The translations under genes were made by a program, and so were the position numbers. The notes under the pieces are model-generated. The model worked only from the letters and a program-made list of their open reading frames with translations. It was not told the DNA's origin and did no database searches. Below are positions 37,190-45,481 of a DNA stretch of 64,000 bases, in pieces. This DNA is from Paenibacillus borealis. Its GTDB lineage: Bacteria > Bacillota > Bacilli > Paenibacillales > Paenibacillaceae. The DNA is taken from assembly GCF_000758665.1 (NCBI RefSeq), contig NZ_CP009285.1, positions 558,001-622,000 of the forward strand, read 5' to 3'. Every line of letters begins with the position of its first letter. The first letter of the stretch is position 1.

Positions 37190-37639
37190 TCAAATGGCTT
37201 TGCTTGTGCGGCTTCGCTGTCTGCGCTCCTGAATGAGGAATTCATCAAACCCCTGGGCCGGATTGTGTTCCGTGAAATCTCCATTTGAACGTCCGATTTG
37301 CATTTTTTTGATTGAGGGAGCCAAATATGCAACCAGATCTAGCTCCCGGCATTTCACTGCAAACTGCAGGTAAAAGCTGTATAGGTAATCTCCATCCAAA
37401 ATGTTGCGGGTCAGCTCAGGATGATGTGGGACACATTCCATATGGCGCTGTGCAGCCACGGTAAGAATGGTATAAATACCTAGCAAATGGACTTTGCGGT
37501 CATATTCCAGATCATGGCGTTCCAGTACCGAGAGCAGCTGCTCACATTCTGCCGGAGAGAGAGACAATCGTATTCCGGCGATCGGGGACATTTCAGCCTG
37601 AAGCATCCGGAACGTATCTTCAATGAGTTTTTTGTTCAC
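37190..37639 (-). CDS. hepS: HepS-like heptaprenyl diphosphate synthase component 1, short form
   Basis: A 149-aa protein with the HEPPP_synt_1 pattern (HLLGIYTILTVAAQRHMECV, ILDGDYLYSFYLQFAVKCRELDLVAYLAPSIKKM). Starts at a GTG with AAGGAGAG seven bases upstream. It is much shorter than the roughly 250-aa B. subtilis HepS, so either the family is shorter in this lineage or an end has been lost; the frame itself shows no break. Placement immediately before hepT supports the identification. Confidence 0.7.
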   Translation of the reverse strand: MNKKLIEDTFRMLQAEMSPIAGIRLSLSPAECEQLLSVLERHDLEYDRKVHLLGIYTILTVAAQRHMECVPHHPELTRNILDGDYLYSFYLQFAVKCRELDLVAYLAPSIKKMQIGRSNGDFTEHNPAQGFDEFLIQERRQRSRTSKAI

Positions 37640-37753
37640 AAGATTCTCTCCTTCTTGTCGGTTTTGCCGGAAGAAACCAAGCCCTGATTATCCCTACAAA
37701 ACCATTCTGTTGCAAATTTACACGAATATGTGCTTTCACCTTATTAAACAAGG

Positions 37754-37784
37754 AGAGTAATGTGTCCTAGGGACACATTACTCT
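37754..37784 (-). terminator. Perfect 14-bp hairpin between ndh2 and hepS
   Basis: AGAGTAATGTGTCC and its exact complement are separated by three bases. A second imperfect hairpin (37806-37836, GTAGCA-CGCA arms) lies closer to the ndh2 stop. No T tract follows on either strand, so it may be an RNA-processing or stabilising element rather than a terminator. Confidence 0.45.
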
Positions 37785-37880
37785 TAAGAACAGCATATTC
37801 AGCTTGTAGCAACGCAGCATGTGCGTGCGCTGCTACTGTAATAAGTTAGTATGCACTTACTTAAGAAGTTACCCGTAAGA

Positions 37881-39758
37881 TCAGTCGGTAAACAGATACC
37901 AGCGCCGGACGAGGGGTATCTTCTTCCACTGCTTCTTGAGCCAAGGAAGAACATAGTAATCCAGACCGAACACGCTGCCGGATCCGCCGATGCAGGCAAT
38001 AGCTGCCGCAACGTACCAGAGCATTTCTGTGGCTGCCATCTTGGTGGTCCAGATCATGACCGCCATACCTATAGTAGCCAGGGAAGAAATAGCAGTGAAC
38101 AAACCAACGATAAGCATAACACCGAAGACGATTTCGGCACAAACCATGCCGATTTGGAACCATTTAGCCAGGAAGGTGTAAGAACCGTCCGGGTTGTAGA
38201 ACATAAGATCCATGAACCAGTTAGAGATATCGTAGATGAAACCTGGAACCGGCAGAGCCGATACTGCTTCTTTGGCAGTGGATACTGCGGAAGCGGCAGA
38301 TTGGGCATCTACGGTGGTTTTGACGGCATCAACAGCTACACTGGCAGCTGAAGTGGCGTCTGCATAAGGAGCTGCAGGAATCAGGAAAATCTTATTGGGA
38401 TCAACCCAAATTTTTCTGATCTTCTCTATACCTTCATATAGCCACATACCACCCAAGAGCATACGGAGCGGAACGAGCCAGAAGTTCGGCGAGCGCTTGG
38501 AGAAGTATCCGCCGACAAAGCTCTTGCGGTTCTCAACATGGAAGAACTCGTGCATCATATAAGTCCATACTTTGTTGAAGCCTACAACCTGGGACAGGTA
38601 GAACATATTGATGAAATGTTTGGACAGCATAGCCATGAAGCCGGTCAGCATGAAGAACTTGCCAGGAAGACCAACGTTCGCTACACCGTAGCGGCTGCCG
38701 ATCGAAACCATGGTACCGTGGAATCCTGGTTTGTAAGCTTTTTTAGGCGTGCCCTTGATATCGGCAGTAATATTGTTTGCGATAACAGGTGCAGCTTGCT
38801 CAGCATTCTCAACCATTTGCGGAACCGGACGCTCTTCGCCTTCAGGGATGAAGAAGATGTTATCCCCTACAACGTATACGTTCTTATGGTCAACACTTTC
38901 AAGGTGTTCATTCGTAACAATACGTTTGCGGCCTTGCTGCTGAACATCAAGACTGCCAACGATTTCGGAGCCTTCAACACCGGCAGTCCAGACGATGGTC
39001 TGAGCATCCACGATGTTTTTCTCACCGAGGGCTACAGAGCCTGTGCCTACTTCGGTGATTTTGGCGCCGGTAACGATTTCTACATTCAGCTTGCGCAGGC
39101 GAGCTTCGGCTTTCTGGATCAGCTTCTCTGGAAGGATAGGCAGAATCTTCGGAGCCATATCAGCCACAATCAGTCTTACTTCAGAAGGATCAATGAAGAA
39201 TTCCTTACACAGTTCTTCACGCTGCTCAGCCATTTCACCAACCAGCTCGACGCCAGTGAAGCCGGCACCGATGATTACGAAGGTCAGCATGGAACGGCGT
39301 ACGGCCGCATTCTTTTCCTTCGCAGCTTTGGTGTACATGTCGCGGATTTGACGCTTCAGAGCAACGGCATCGTCGTAAGACCAGAAGGAGAAGGTATTCT
39401 CTTCAGCTCCGGGAATTCCGAAGAAGGTTGGTTTGCTTCCTGTGCCGATTACCAGGTAATCATAAGCATAGGTAGCTTTGTCGGATTTCAGCTTCTTGCT
39501 CTTGAAATCGATATTGCTGATTTCGTCGAGAACAACATCTACTTTCAGGCCGGCAAAGATTTTCTTTAAGTCAATTTTGATCGAATCCTCAGGTGCGCGA
39601 TTCGCAGAAACCTCATGCAGCTCAGTCAAGAGAGTGTGGTATGGATTTCGGTCGATCAGTTTGATTTCTACATCTTTGTCGTTCTTAAATTTCTTTGCCA
39701 GTTTCTTAGCCGTGAGTACGCCGCCGTAGCCGCCGCCCAAAATGACTATTTTCTTCAA
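37881..39758 (-). CDS. ndh2: Type II NADH dehydrogenase with C-terminal membrane domain (Ndh2 of electron transfer locus)
   Basis: A 625-aa flavoprotein that oxidises NADH and reduces quinone. FAD-binding ILGGGYGG is at residues 7-14, the NADH-binding FVIIGAGFTGVELVGE near 165, and the FAD-binding VYVVGDN near 300. About 190 extra residues beyond a normal NDH-2 form a membrane region of several helices (PLRMLLGGMWLYEGIEKI, MVCAEIVFGVMLIVGLFTAISS, MLWYVAAAIACIGGSGS), like DoxX proteins. A membrane tail is the hallmark of the Ndh2 of flavin-based extracellular electron transfer, which feeds a separate quinone pool. Start is a TTG with GAGGTGAG upstream. It follows pplA by 49 bases. Confidence 0.9.
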   Translation of the reverse strand: MKKIVILGGGYGGVLTAKKLAKKFKNDKDVEIKLIDRNPYHTLLTELHEVSANRAPEDSIKIDLKKIFAGLKVDVVLDEISNIDFKSKKLKSDKATYAYDYLVIGTGSKPTFFGIPGAEENTFSFWSYDDAVALKRQIRDMYTKAAKEKNAAVRRSMLTFVIIGAGFTGVELVGEMAEQREELCKEFFIDPSEVRLIVADMAPKILPILPEKLIQKAEARLRKLNVEIVTGAKITEVGTGSVALGEKNIVDAQTIVWTAGVEGSEIVGSLDVQQQGRKRIVTNEHLESVDHKNVYVVGDNIFFIPEGEERPVPQMVENAEQAAPVIANNITADIKGTPKKAYKPGFHGTMVSIGSRYGVANVGLPGKFFMLTGFMAMLSKHFINMFYLSQVVGFNKVWTYMMHEFFHVENRKSFVGGYFSKRSPNFWLVPLRMLLGGMWLYEGIEKIRKIWVDPNKIFLIPAAPYADATSAASVAVDAVKTTVDAQSAASAVSTAKEAVSALPVPGFIYDISNWFMDLMFYNPDGSYTFLAKWFQIGMVCAEIVFGVMLIVGLFTAISSLATIGMAVMIWTTKMAATEMLWYVAAAIACIGGSGSVFGLDYYVLPWLKKQWKKIPLVRRWYLFTD

Positions 39759-39807
39759 GAGAAACTCACCTCATTCGTCTGATTAGCTGCAAAAGGATAG
39801 CGAATAA

Positions 39808-40725
39808 TTATTTCGCGCCTTCAAGTGCTTTTTCTGCAAGTGTGAAATATTCACCAACGTGGATAGATACGCCGGAAATTGCATCTGTTTTGCCTTCAGC
39901 ATCCAGGGTAGGAGCTGCGCCTTTATTTTCAAGGAAGTATTTCTCAGCAAGAGCGATTTCTTCGTGCCATTCAGCAGAAGCACCGCCAGCTTTCATTCCA
40001 TACTTACCGTCTACAGAATATTGTTTCTTATCATCGCCTGCAGCATTCACGCCGCTGAAATTAACAGCTACGATGTTGCCGCCTGCAACGGATATAGCTA
40101 CAGTGGATTTCCAGCCGGATTCAGCATCCATTTCGCCTTCAGCTTTGTAACCGCCGTCTTTGTAAGGGCCAACTTGTACTGGACCAGCAGCAAGAGCAGC
40201 TTGAGCAGCGCCTACGAAGTCACTAACATGTACAGATACGCCGGATACAGCATCAGTATGTCCTTCAGCATCGAAAGCGAGTGCTGCCGGATCTTGTTTT
40301 TCAATCAGGAAAGCTTCAGCTTTAGCTGCTTGCTCGTGCCATTCGGATTGAGCGCCGCCAATTTTAACCAAGCCGTAGTTGCCGTCTTCAGATACTTTTT
40401 TCTTCAGATCGCCGGCTGTTTTGGTATTGAAAGCATTCCAGTCAGCTTTGGTGATTTTGCCGCCTTCTACAGTTAGCAGAACGAATGTCTGCCAGCCAGT
40501 TTCTGCATCAACATCAACTGTTCCGTAGTAGGTGCCGTCTTGGTATTTGCCTGTTTCTGTTCCAGCGTCAGCTGCCGGAGCAGTTGTTGCGTCAGCAGGA
40601 GCAGCGGTCGCAGCAGCAGGTGCAGTAGTTGCAGCAGCGTTGCCCGCATTGTTGTTGTTGCCACAACCCGCGAGTAAAGTGCCAAGTACCAGGGCGCTCG
40701 ACAAGATTACAGAAGCTTTTTTCAT
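39808..40725 (-). CDS. pplA: PplA-like FMN-binding surface lipoprotein
   Basis: A 305-aa lipoprotein. The signal peptide ends in LLAGC (Cys21), followed by an Asn/Ala/Pro/Thr-rich spacer. Two FMN_bind domains (about 60-175 and 185-300) each carry the flavinylation motif, TDAVSGVSVHV near 160 and TDAISGVSIHV near 283, where FMN is expected to be joined covalently to Ser of SGVS by an ApbE/FmnB transferase. PplA is the extracytoplasmic electron carrier of the Listeria-type pathway. GGAGGTC precedes the ATG. No ApbE gene is present in the window, so the transferase must be elsewhere. Confidence 0.9.
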   Translation of the reverse strand: MKKASVILSSALVLGTLLAGCGNNNNAGNAAATTAPAAATAAPADATTAPAADAGTETGKYQDGTYYGTVDVDAETGWQTFVLLTVEGGKITKADWNAFNTKTAGDLKKKVSEDGNYGLVKIGGAQSEWHEQAAKAEAFLIEKQDPAALAFDAEGHTDAVSGVSVHVSDFVGAAQAALAAGPVQVGPYKDGGYKAEGEMDAESGWKSTVAISVAGGNIVAVNFSGVNAAGDDKKQYSVDGKYGMKAGGASAEWHEEIALAEKYFLENKGAAPTLDAEGKTDAISGVSIHVGEYFTLAEKALEGAK

Positions 40726-40796
40726 TTTGATATGACCTCCAAGAAAATAGTTTAAAATATATATATTAAAATGTAAAACATTTTAATAGTATTTGG

Positions 40797-40814
40797 AAGT
40801 GATAAAAATCACTT
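40797..40814 (-). promoter_or_regulatory. Fnr/Crp-type site 1 upstream of pplA
   Basis: AAGTGATAAAAATCACTT, a perfect palindrome with the GTGA-N6-TCAC core. A possible minus-strand -10 (TACATT, plus-strand 40770-40775) would place its centre at about -42. Confidence 0.6.
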
Positions 40815-40818
40815 TATA

Positions 40819-40835
40819 AATGACATTTGTCACTT
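40819..40835 (-). promoter_or_regulatory. Fnr/Crp-type site 2 upstream of pplA
   Basis: ATGACATTTGTCAC (40820-40833) has the half-sites ATGA/TCAC with N6. It is centred 21 bases, two helical turns, upstream of site 1. Confidence 0.5.
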
Positions 40836-40958
40836 TGAAATCGGTCTAAGGTCCCTTTTTGTAGCAGCCATACGACATATATCGGCAGACAATAAGAAAA
40901 AATTTAATTATCTCGTTTCTTGTTCGATGGCATTCTAGCACAAGCTGAAGAATACTCA

Positions 40959-40975
40959 TGTGAAAATAATCACTT
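40959..40975 (-). promoter_or_regulatory. Fnr/Crp-type site 3 upstream of pplA
   Basis: TGTGAAAATAATCACTT contains GTGA-N6-TCAC. It is 140 bases upstream of site 2, in an otherwise A/T-rich gene-free region that could hold a distant or divergent promoter. Confidence 0.5.
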
Positions 40976-41207
40976 AAATGATAAATAAATTTACTTCTGA
41001 AGTATATCAAATTTTAAAATATATGAACAGCTTTTTAAAAGACTATTATGTGACAAACTATGACTTTCTTTGCGCTTTGCGTTGCTGTCCCGTTATAGGG
41101 GCCTGTCCGGGGGGTTCGATTCATTCAAAGGGCTAAAGGGTAATATTTCACTAGGAATTATAAGCTTGTGCCATACATTAATCGACAACTAAGGAGATGA
41201 GCTTGTA

Positions 41208-41411
41208 GTGGACAATAATGTGCTAAAAGGAAAATGGCTGCAGATCAAAGGTGAAGCCAAGAAGCAATGGGGCAAACTGACCGATGATGACCTCGATGTG
41301 ATAGCTGGCGAAAAAGATAAACTGGTAGGCAAGCTGCAGGAGCGTTACGGCCATTCGAAGGATGATGCAGAGGCGGAGTACCGCAACTGGGAGCAGTCGA
41401 TCCGCAGCTAA
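41208..41411 (+). CDS. CsbD family stress-response protein
   Basis: A 67-aa hydrophilic protein. It starts at a GTG with AAGGAGATGAG upstream. Sequence NVLKGKWLQIKGEAKKQWGKLTDDDLDVIAGEKDKLVGKLQERYGHSKDDAEAEYRNW is the full CsbD domain. Such proteins are general-stress (sigma-B) proteins in Bacillus; role unknown. A GGGTAA near 41138 resembles a sigma-B -10, but no good -35 was found. Confidence 0.92.
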   Translation: MDNNVLKGKWLQIKGEAKKQWGKLTDDDLDVIAGEKDKLVGKLQERYGHSKDDAEAEYRNWEQSIRS

Positions 41412-41462
41412 ATAAATGAATAAGGCCTCAGATCAGATCATCATCTATGCAGGGAGAGGCGG

Positions 41463-41735
41463 ATGTCTATGAATCATTCCCGCGTCGTCACAGGCAGGAT
41501 TATTGAGATAAATGATAATCGGGTGCTTACACAGCAAGGAGAGACCCTCTGTACTTATCACCCCCGGTACTATATGCTGCCGGAAGCAGAGACATGGACA
41601 CCGGCCGAATGTGATCTGAATGAGGCACCTGTTATACAGCTTGGCGGCATAGGCAGAGCTTCCGTACCCACAAGGCGGTGGAAGGCAAGGCTGCACTGGT
41701 TCTCGCCGCAGAAGAAGAGCGCAAATCGCATCTGA
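41463..41735 (+). CDS. Hypothetical protein, 90 aa
   Basis: Starts at an ATG after AGGGAGAGGCGG (a second ATG two codons on is also possible). It reads as a small beta-rich domain (GRIIEINDNRVLTQQGETLCTYHPRYYMLPEAETWTPAECDLN) with a basic, aromatic tail (TRRWKARLHWFSPQKKSANRI). No family recognised. The last codons and stop lie inside an 18-bp terminator stem, so the tail composition is dictated partly by RNA structure. Confidence 0.6.
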   Translation: MSMNHSRVVTGRIIEINDNRVLTQQGETLCTYHPRYYMLPEAETWTPAECDLNEAPVIQLGGIGRASVPTRRWKARLHWFSPQKKSANRI

Positions 41736-41751
41736 TTTGCGCTCTTCTTCT
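41710..41751 (+). terminator. 18-bp perfect hairpin overlapping a stop codon
   Basis: AGAAGAAGAGCGCAAATC pairs base for base with GATTTGCGCTCTTCTTCT around a six-base loop. The 3' arm supplies T-rich sequence (CTTCTTCTGT) but no pure T tract. Confidence 0.55.
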
Positions 41752-41890
41752 GTAAGCATGCACAAGGGAGATTGCGAAAAATCCTACTTCCTATACATAT
41801 GCAACATCACTGCGGTTTCATGATTTCATTTCTCTATGATACTATAAATAATAATCGTTGTTATCTTATTTTTGTTCCAGGAGTGAGGCT

Positions 41891-43288
41891 ATGGAATATG
41901 TAAAAATCTTTTTTGTGAACACAGCTTTGCTGATTACATTATCTTATCTGGCAAACTTAATATACAAACATACGGTGACCTATGCTTCTGAACCTGTGAA
42001 AAAAGTAAGCTGGGTCCTGCTCGCGATCTTCGCCGGGTGGGTAAGTACAATTTTCGGATACAGGCTGGACGAGCATGTGATTTTTGACCTGCGGTTTGTG
42101 CCGCTTATTATTTCTACACTGGCTTATCCCCAGCCTCTGGTTCTTATCATTATTGGTGTCGGCACCGGGCTTACGCGGTTGACCTTCGGGGTTACCGAAG
42201 CAGCTGTGGTAGGCGTGCTGAATTTATCTATCCTGGGCTTCGTCTGCGCTGGCCTGAGCCTCTGGATGCAGCGTTCTTCTGCCTCTGTGATCCAAAAGGG
42301 ACTGATTGCTGTCCTGGTGGTAAATGTAGTGAATGCGTTGAATATTACGGTATTTGGAGTTATCCCGGCGCAGGAATACATAACGGATATTCTGCCGGTC
42401 ACGTTCCCGGCAGGCTTTGCTCTCAGCGTACTGTTTGCGCTGATCATCCGCGACTTCCAGCTGGATCTGATGCGCACCGGACAAATCGTACGTGCCAATG
42501 AGCTTTTGTCAGAGCAGACGGAGGAGCTTCATAAGAATAAAATCGTGCTGGAGGAGAGGGCCAAACAGCTGATGCTTGCCTCGCAGTTCAAGTCGGAGTT
42601 CCTGGCCAATATGTCCCATGAGCTGAGAACACCGCTTAACAGTATCATTAACCTGTCCCAGCTAATTGAAGAAAGCGAAGATGAACTGAGTGTGGAAGAG
42701 CTGGCAGAATACGGCGGGATCATTCACCGCTCGGGTGAAGATCTGCTCTCGCTTATTAATGATATTCTGGACTTGTCCAAGGTAGAAGCCGGGAAATTGG
42801 ATATCGTTCATGAAGATTTCAATGTCAGTGAGATTCCTGATCTGCTCCTTCAGCAGTTCAGTGTAGTGGCCAAACAGAAGCAGCTTGCCTTCGATATTTC
42901 CCTGGATACAGAAATGCCGGGGGTTATCTATACGGATCCCCAGCGGGTGCAGCAAATTCTCCGCAATCTGCTCTCGAATGCCTTCAAATTCACTATGACA
43001 GGCGGTGTATCGCTGAATGTGCGCGTAGTGGAACAGCAAGAGGGCCTTTCCTCGCGGAAATGGGTCGCCTTTGAGGTGCAGGATACCGGAATTGGCATTC
43101 CGCCGGAGAAGCATGATCTGATCTTCGAAGCGTTTGAGCAGGCGGATACGAACATCAGCCGCAAGTACGGCGGAACAGGGCTGGGCTTGTCGATCAGTAA
43201 TGATCTGGCCAGACTGCTTGGCGGGTTCATTACTTTGCACAGCCGCGAGGGACAGGGAAGCTTATTCTCCCTGTATTTGCCGCTTTAA
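41891..43288 (+). CDS. Membrane histidine kinase with 5TM sensor
   Basis: A 465-aa kinase. The ATG at 41891 is chosen for AGGAGTGAGG just upstream. Five to six N-terminal helices (about 1-190) look like the 5TMR-LYT sensor of LytS-type kinases. A coiled linker follows, then HisKA with NMSHELRTPLNSIINLSQ (H near 243) and HATPase with DPQRVQQILRNLLSNAFKFT, DTGIGIPPEKHDLIFEAFEQ and GGTGLGLSISNDLARLLGG. No receiver domain and no adjacent response regulator, so it is an orphan kinase whose partner lies elsewhere. Confidence 0.9.
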   Translation: MEYVKIFFVNTALLITLSYLANLIYKHTVTYASEPVKKVSWVLLAIFAGWVSTIFGYRLDEHVIFDLRFVPLIISTLAYPQPLVLIIIGVGTGLTRLTFGVTEAAVVGVLNLSILGFVCAGLSLWMQRSSASVIQKGLIAVLVVNVVNALNITVFGVIPAQEYITDILPVTFPAGFALSVLFALIIRDFQLDLMRTGQIVRANELLSEQTEELHKNKIVLEERAKQLMLASQFKSEFLANMSHELRTPLNSIINLSQLIEESEDELSVEELAEYGGIIHRSGEDLLSLINDILDLSKVEAGKLDIVHEDFNVSEIPDLLLQQFSVVAKQKQLAFDISLDTEMPGVIYTDPQRVQQILRNLLSNAFKFTMTGGVSLNVRVVEQQEGLSSRKWVAFEVQDTGIGIPPEKHDLIFEAFEQADTNISRKYGGTGLGLSISNDLARLLGGFITLHSREGQGSLFSLYLPL

Positions 43289-43341
43289 CCCCTGAGAATG
43301 GGTAGATTCCGGGCTCCAACTTTATTTGTGATATCGGTGTA

Positions 43342-43386
43342 TTGACAGGAGATTGATGCGGAGTAGAATGAAGCAAAAGCCGCATC
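43342..43386 (+). promoter_or_regulatory. Promoter with inverted repeat upstream of the MFS gene
   Basis: TTGACA at 43342-43347, a 16-base spacer, TAGAAT at 43364-43369. GATGCGG (43355-43361) and CCGCATC (43380-43386) form an inverted repeat around the -10 box and start site, a possible operator. Confidence 0.5.
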
Positions 43387-43405
43387 AAAGGAGTGTCATC
43401 ACCCC

Positions 43406-44680
43406 ATGAACATCATGAGAAACCGGCCGCTGCGGAACCGCTACAGGGACGTCCGCAAGGCCTCGATACATCGCAAGAATCTGCAGATTGCTACCTTTGA
43501 GGGGATACCAGCCACTATCTTTCAGGTGCTGCTGCAAGGGCAGTTCCTGACAGGCTTTCTGTTATATCTAGGGGCGAGCTCCAGCCAGATCGGATTTGTC
43601 CTGGCGCTTACCACCCTGGTGAATGTAGCGCAGATTGGCGTAGCTTTCCTGATCCAGAAGCTGCCGAGCCGTAAATGGGCAATGGTTACTTTTATCGGAC
43701 TGCACAGACTGCTCTGGGGATCTACCGGCCTTGTGCCGTTCATCTTTCCGCAAGAGTATTGGGTTACCGCTTTCATAGTTATGTATACAATCGCTTTCAT
43801 TGCTAATACAGCAGGCGGTGTGCTGTGGAGTTCTGTTATCAGCGATCTGGTACCGGCACGGGTCAGAGGCCGTTATTTCGGCATCCGTAATACCTTGCTT
43901 AATGCGCTGGGAAGTCTGGTAATGTACGGAGGCGGCATTATTCTGGACCGCTATCCGGGCGGGCACGGCTTCCTTATCCTGTATATTATCGTGTGGGTTT
44001 TCTCGATTTTGAACGTTGTTGTATTCTTCTTCTATCCTGATGTACCGTTTGAGAAATCAGAAGAGACAGATTTTCTGCCGATGTTTAAGAAACCGCTTCA
44101 CGATAAGCTGTTTATGAAATCTACGCTGTTCCTGGCCGCGTGGCTGCTGCTGCAGAATTTGACCGTTCCGCTGTATTCCTATGTAATGCTGCAGCTGCTT
44201 CATATTAATTATGAGAAGCTCTCGCTGCTGAATGTATCACAGACGATCTTCATGATGGGCAGCTTCTATGTATGGGGCAACCTGAACGCCAAGTACAGCA
44301 ACAAACGGCTGCTGCTCTGGACGCTGCCGATTATCGCAGTCTCCTCGCTGATGTGGGGCCTGCTGTCCGTATTGCCGATGCTGCCGGTTCTGTTTGCCGC
44401 GCATATTGTATTTGGCATGGGCGTGGGGGGCTTCAACCAGCTGGCCTTCAACTTCATTATCGGGGATACGCCGAAGAAGGAACGGCCGATGTATATGGCT
44501 ATGTATGCGGCACTTACAGGTCTGGCAGCCTTTTTCGGTCCGCTGCTGGGCGGCCGGATCTATGAATGGATTAAGCATTGGCCCGAATGGACGCAGGTGT
44601 ACGGCATGCAGCTTGTGGTAGGGACGCTGATGATCACTTTGGCGCTGCTGCTGGGCCGGCGTATTTTGCGGGATGAGTAA
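43406..44680 (+). CDS. MFS transporter
   Basis: A 424-aa major facilitator protein with 12 predicted helices. The N-terminal cytoplasmic stretch is basic (RNRPLRNRYRDVRKASIHRKNLQ). The A-motif-like loop DLVPARVRGRYFGIRNTLLN lies between helices 4 and 5, and GDTPKKERPMYMAMYAALTGLAAFFGPLLGG is the equivalent loop of the second half. Substrate not deducible; it may be an exporter. An inverted repeat over the promoter hints at a local repressor. A short gap (32 bases) separates it from the next gene. Confidence 0.85.
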   Translation: MNIMRNRPLRNRYRDVRKASIHRKNLQIATFEGIPATIFQVLLQGQFLTGFLLYLGASSSQIGFVLALTTLVNVAQIGVAFLIQKLPSRKWAMVTFIGLHRLLWGSTGLVPFIFPQEYWVTAFIVMYTIAFIANTAGGVLWSSVISDLVPARVRGRYFGIRNTLLNALGSLVMYGGGIILDRYPGGHGFLILYIIVWVFSILNVVVFFFYPDVPFEKSEETDFLPMFKKPLHDKLFMKSTLFLAAWLLLQNLTVPLYSYVMLQLLHINYEKLSLLNVSQTIFMMGSFYVWGNLNAKYSNKRLLLWTLPIIAVSSLMWGLLSVLPMLPVLFAAHIVFGMGVGGFNQLAFNFIIGDTPKKERPMYMAMYAALTGLAAFFGPLLGGRIYEWIKHWPEWTQVYGMQLVVGTLMITLALLLGRRILRDE

Positions 44681-44712
44681 TAAGAGGATCTGAAGAAAGG
44701 GAGGCAATCAGG

Positions 44713-45375
44713 GTGACAAGAATTGCGTTAGTACTGGGAGCTACGGGTCTGGTGGGCAGTGCCCTGACGGAGGATTTACTGAATGGTGACTGGGATGAGG
44801 TCCGCGTGCTTGTCCGCCGGCCGCTGAAGCTGCAGCATGCGAAGCTCAGGCAGATCCAGATCGACTGGGATCAGCTTGGGCAATATAAGGAACAGTTCGC
44901 AGGAGTGTATGCGGTATTCTGCTGTCTGGGAACCACGATTAAGAAGGCGGGTTCACAGGAGCAATTCGAGAAGGTGGATCTGGAGTATCCGCTTGCCGCC
45001 GCCGCTATTGCCAAAGCGTCTGGCGTGAAGCAGTTCCTAGCGGTGTCTTCGATAGGCGCGAACGCGAAATCACGCAACTTCTATACCCGTACCAAGGGTC
45101 GGGTGGAGGACGGGCTGATTGCGGCCGGATTCCACGGTCTGCATCTGTTCCGGCCCTCCCAGCTGCTCGGCGACCGGGAGGAATTCAGACTGGGGGAACG
45201 TGTGGCTTCCGTGATCATGAAGGGTCTGGACTTCGCCATGGTCGGCAAAGCTGCGAAGTACCGGGCCATCCCTGCGGCCAAGGTGGCCCGGGCGATGAAG
45301 AATATTGCCCTTGCCGATACAGGCGGCGTGCATATTTATACCAATGAAGTGATTCATGTAATCGGCAAGCACTAG
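44713..45375 (+). CDS. NAD(P)-binding oxidoreductase (atypical SDR, HTATIP2/YwnB-like)
   Basis: A 220-aa Rossmann protein. Starts at a GTG with AAAGGGAGG eight bases upstream. The nucleotide loop is ALVLGATGLVGSALTEDLL. Further family marks are CCLGTTIKKAGSQEQFEKVDLEYPLAAAAIAKASGVKQFLAVSSIGANAKSRNFYTRTKGRVED and FRPSQLLGDREEFRLGE. It is probably transcribed with the MFS gene. Reaction unknown. Confidence 0.85.
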   Translation: MTRIALVLGATGLVGSALTEDLLNGDWDEVRVLVRRPLKLQHAKLRQIQIDWDQLGQYKEQFAGVYAVFCCLGTTIKKAGSQEQFEKVDLEYPLAAAAIAKASGVKQFLAVSSIGANAKSRNFYTRTKGRVEDGLIAAGFHGLHLFRPSQLLGDREEFRLGERVASVIMKGLDFAMVGKAAKYRAIPAAKVARAMKNIALADTGGVHIYTNEVIHVIGKH

Positions 45376-45481
45376 ATAACAGCGGGTTTGCAATAAACAG
45401 ACCTCAGGACTTACAATGAGACATAAATGATATGTACATAGCGGTCCGCAGGCCGCGTACAGCAAGCAGGAGGAACGAGAC

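Noticed and set aside
38538..39569. Plus-strand frame of 343 codons inside ndh2
   Set aside because: Antisense shadow; ndh2 on the other strand has intact FAD and NADH motifs.
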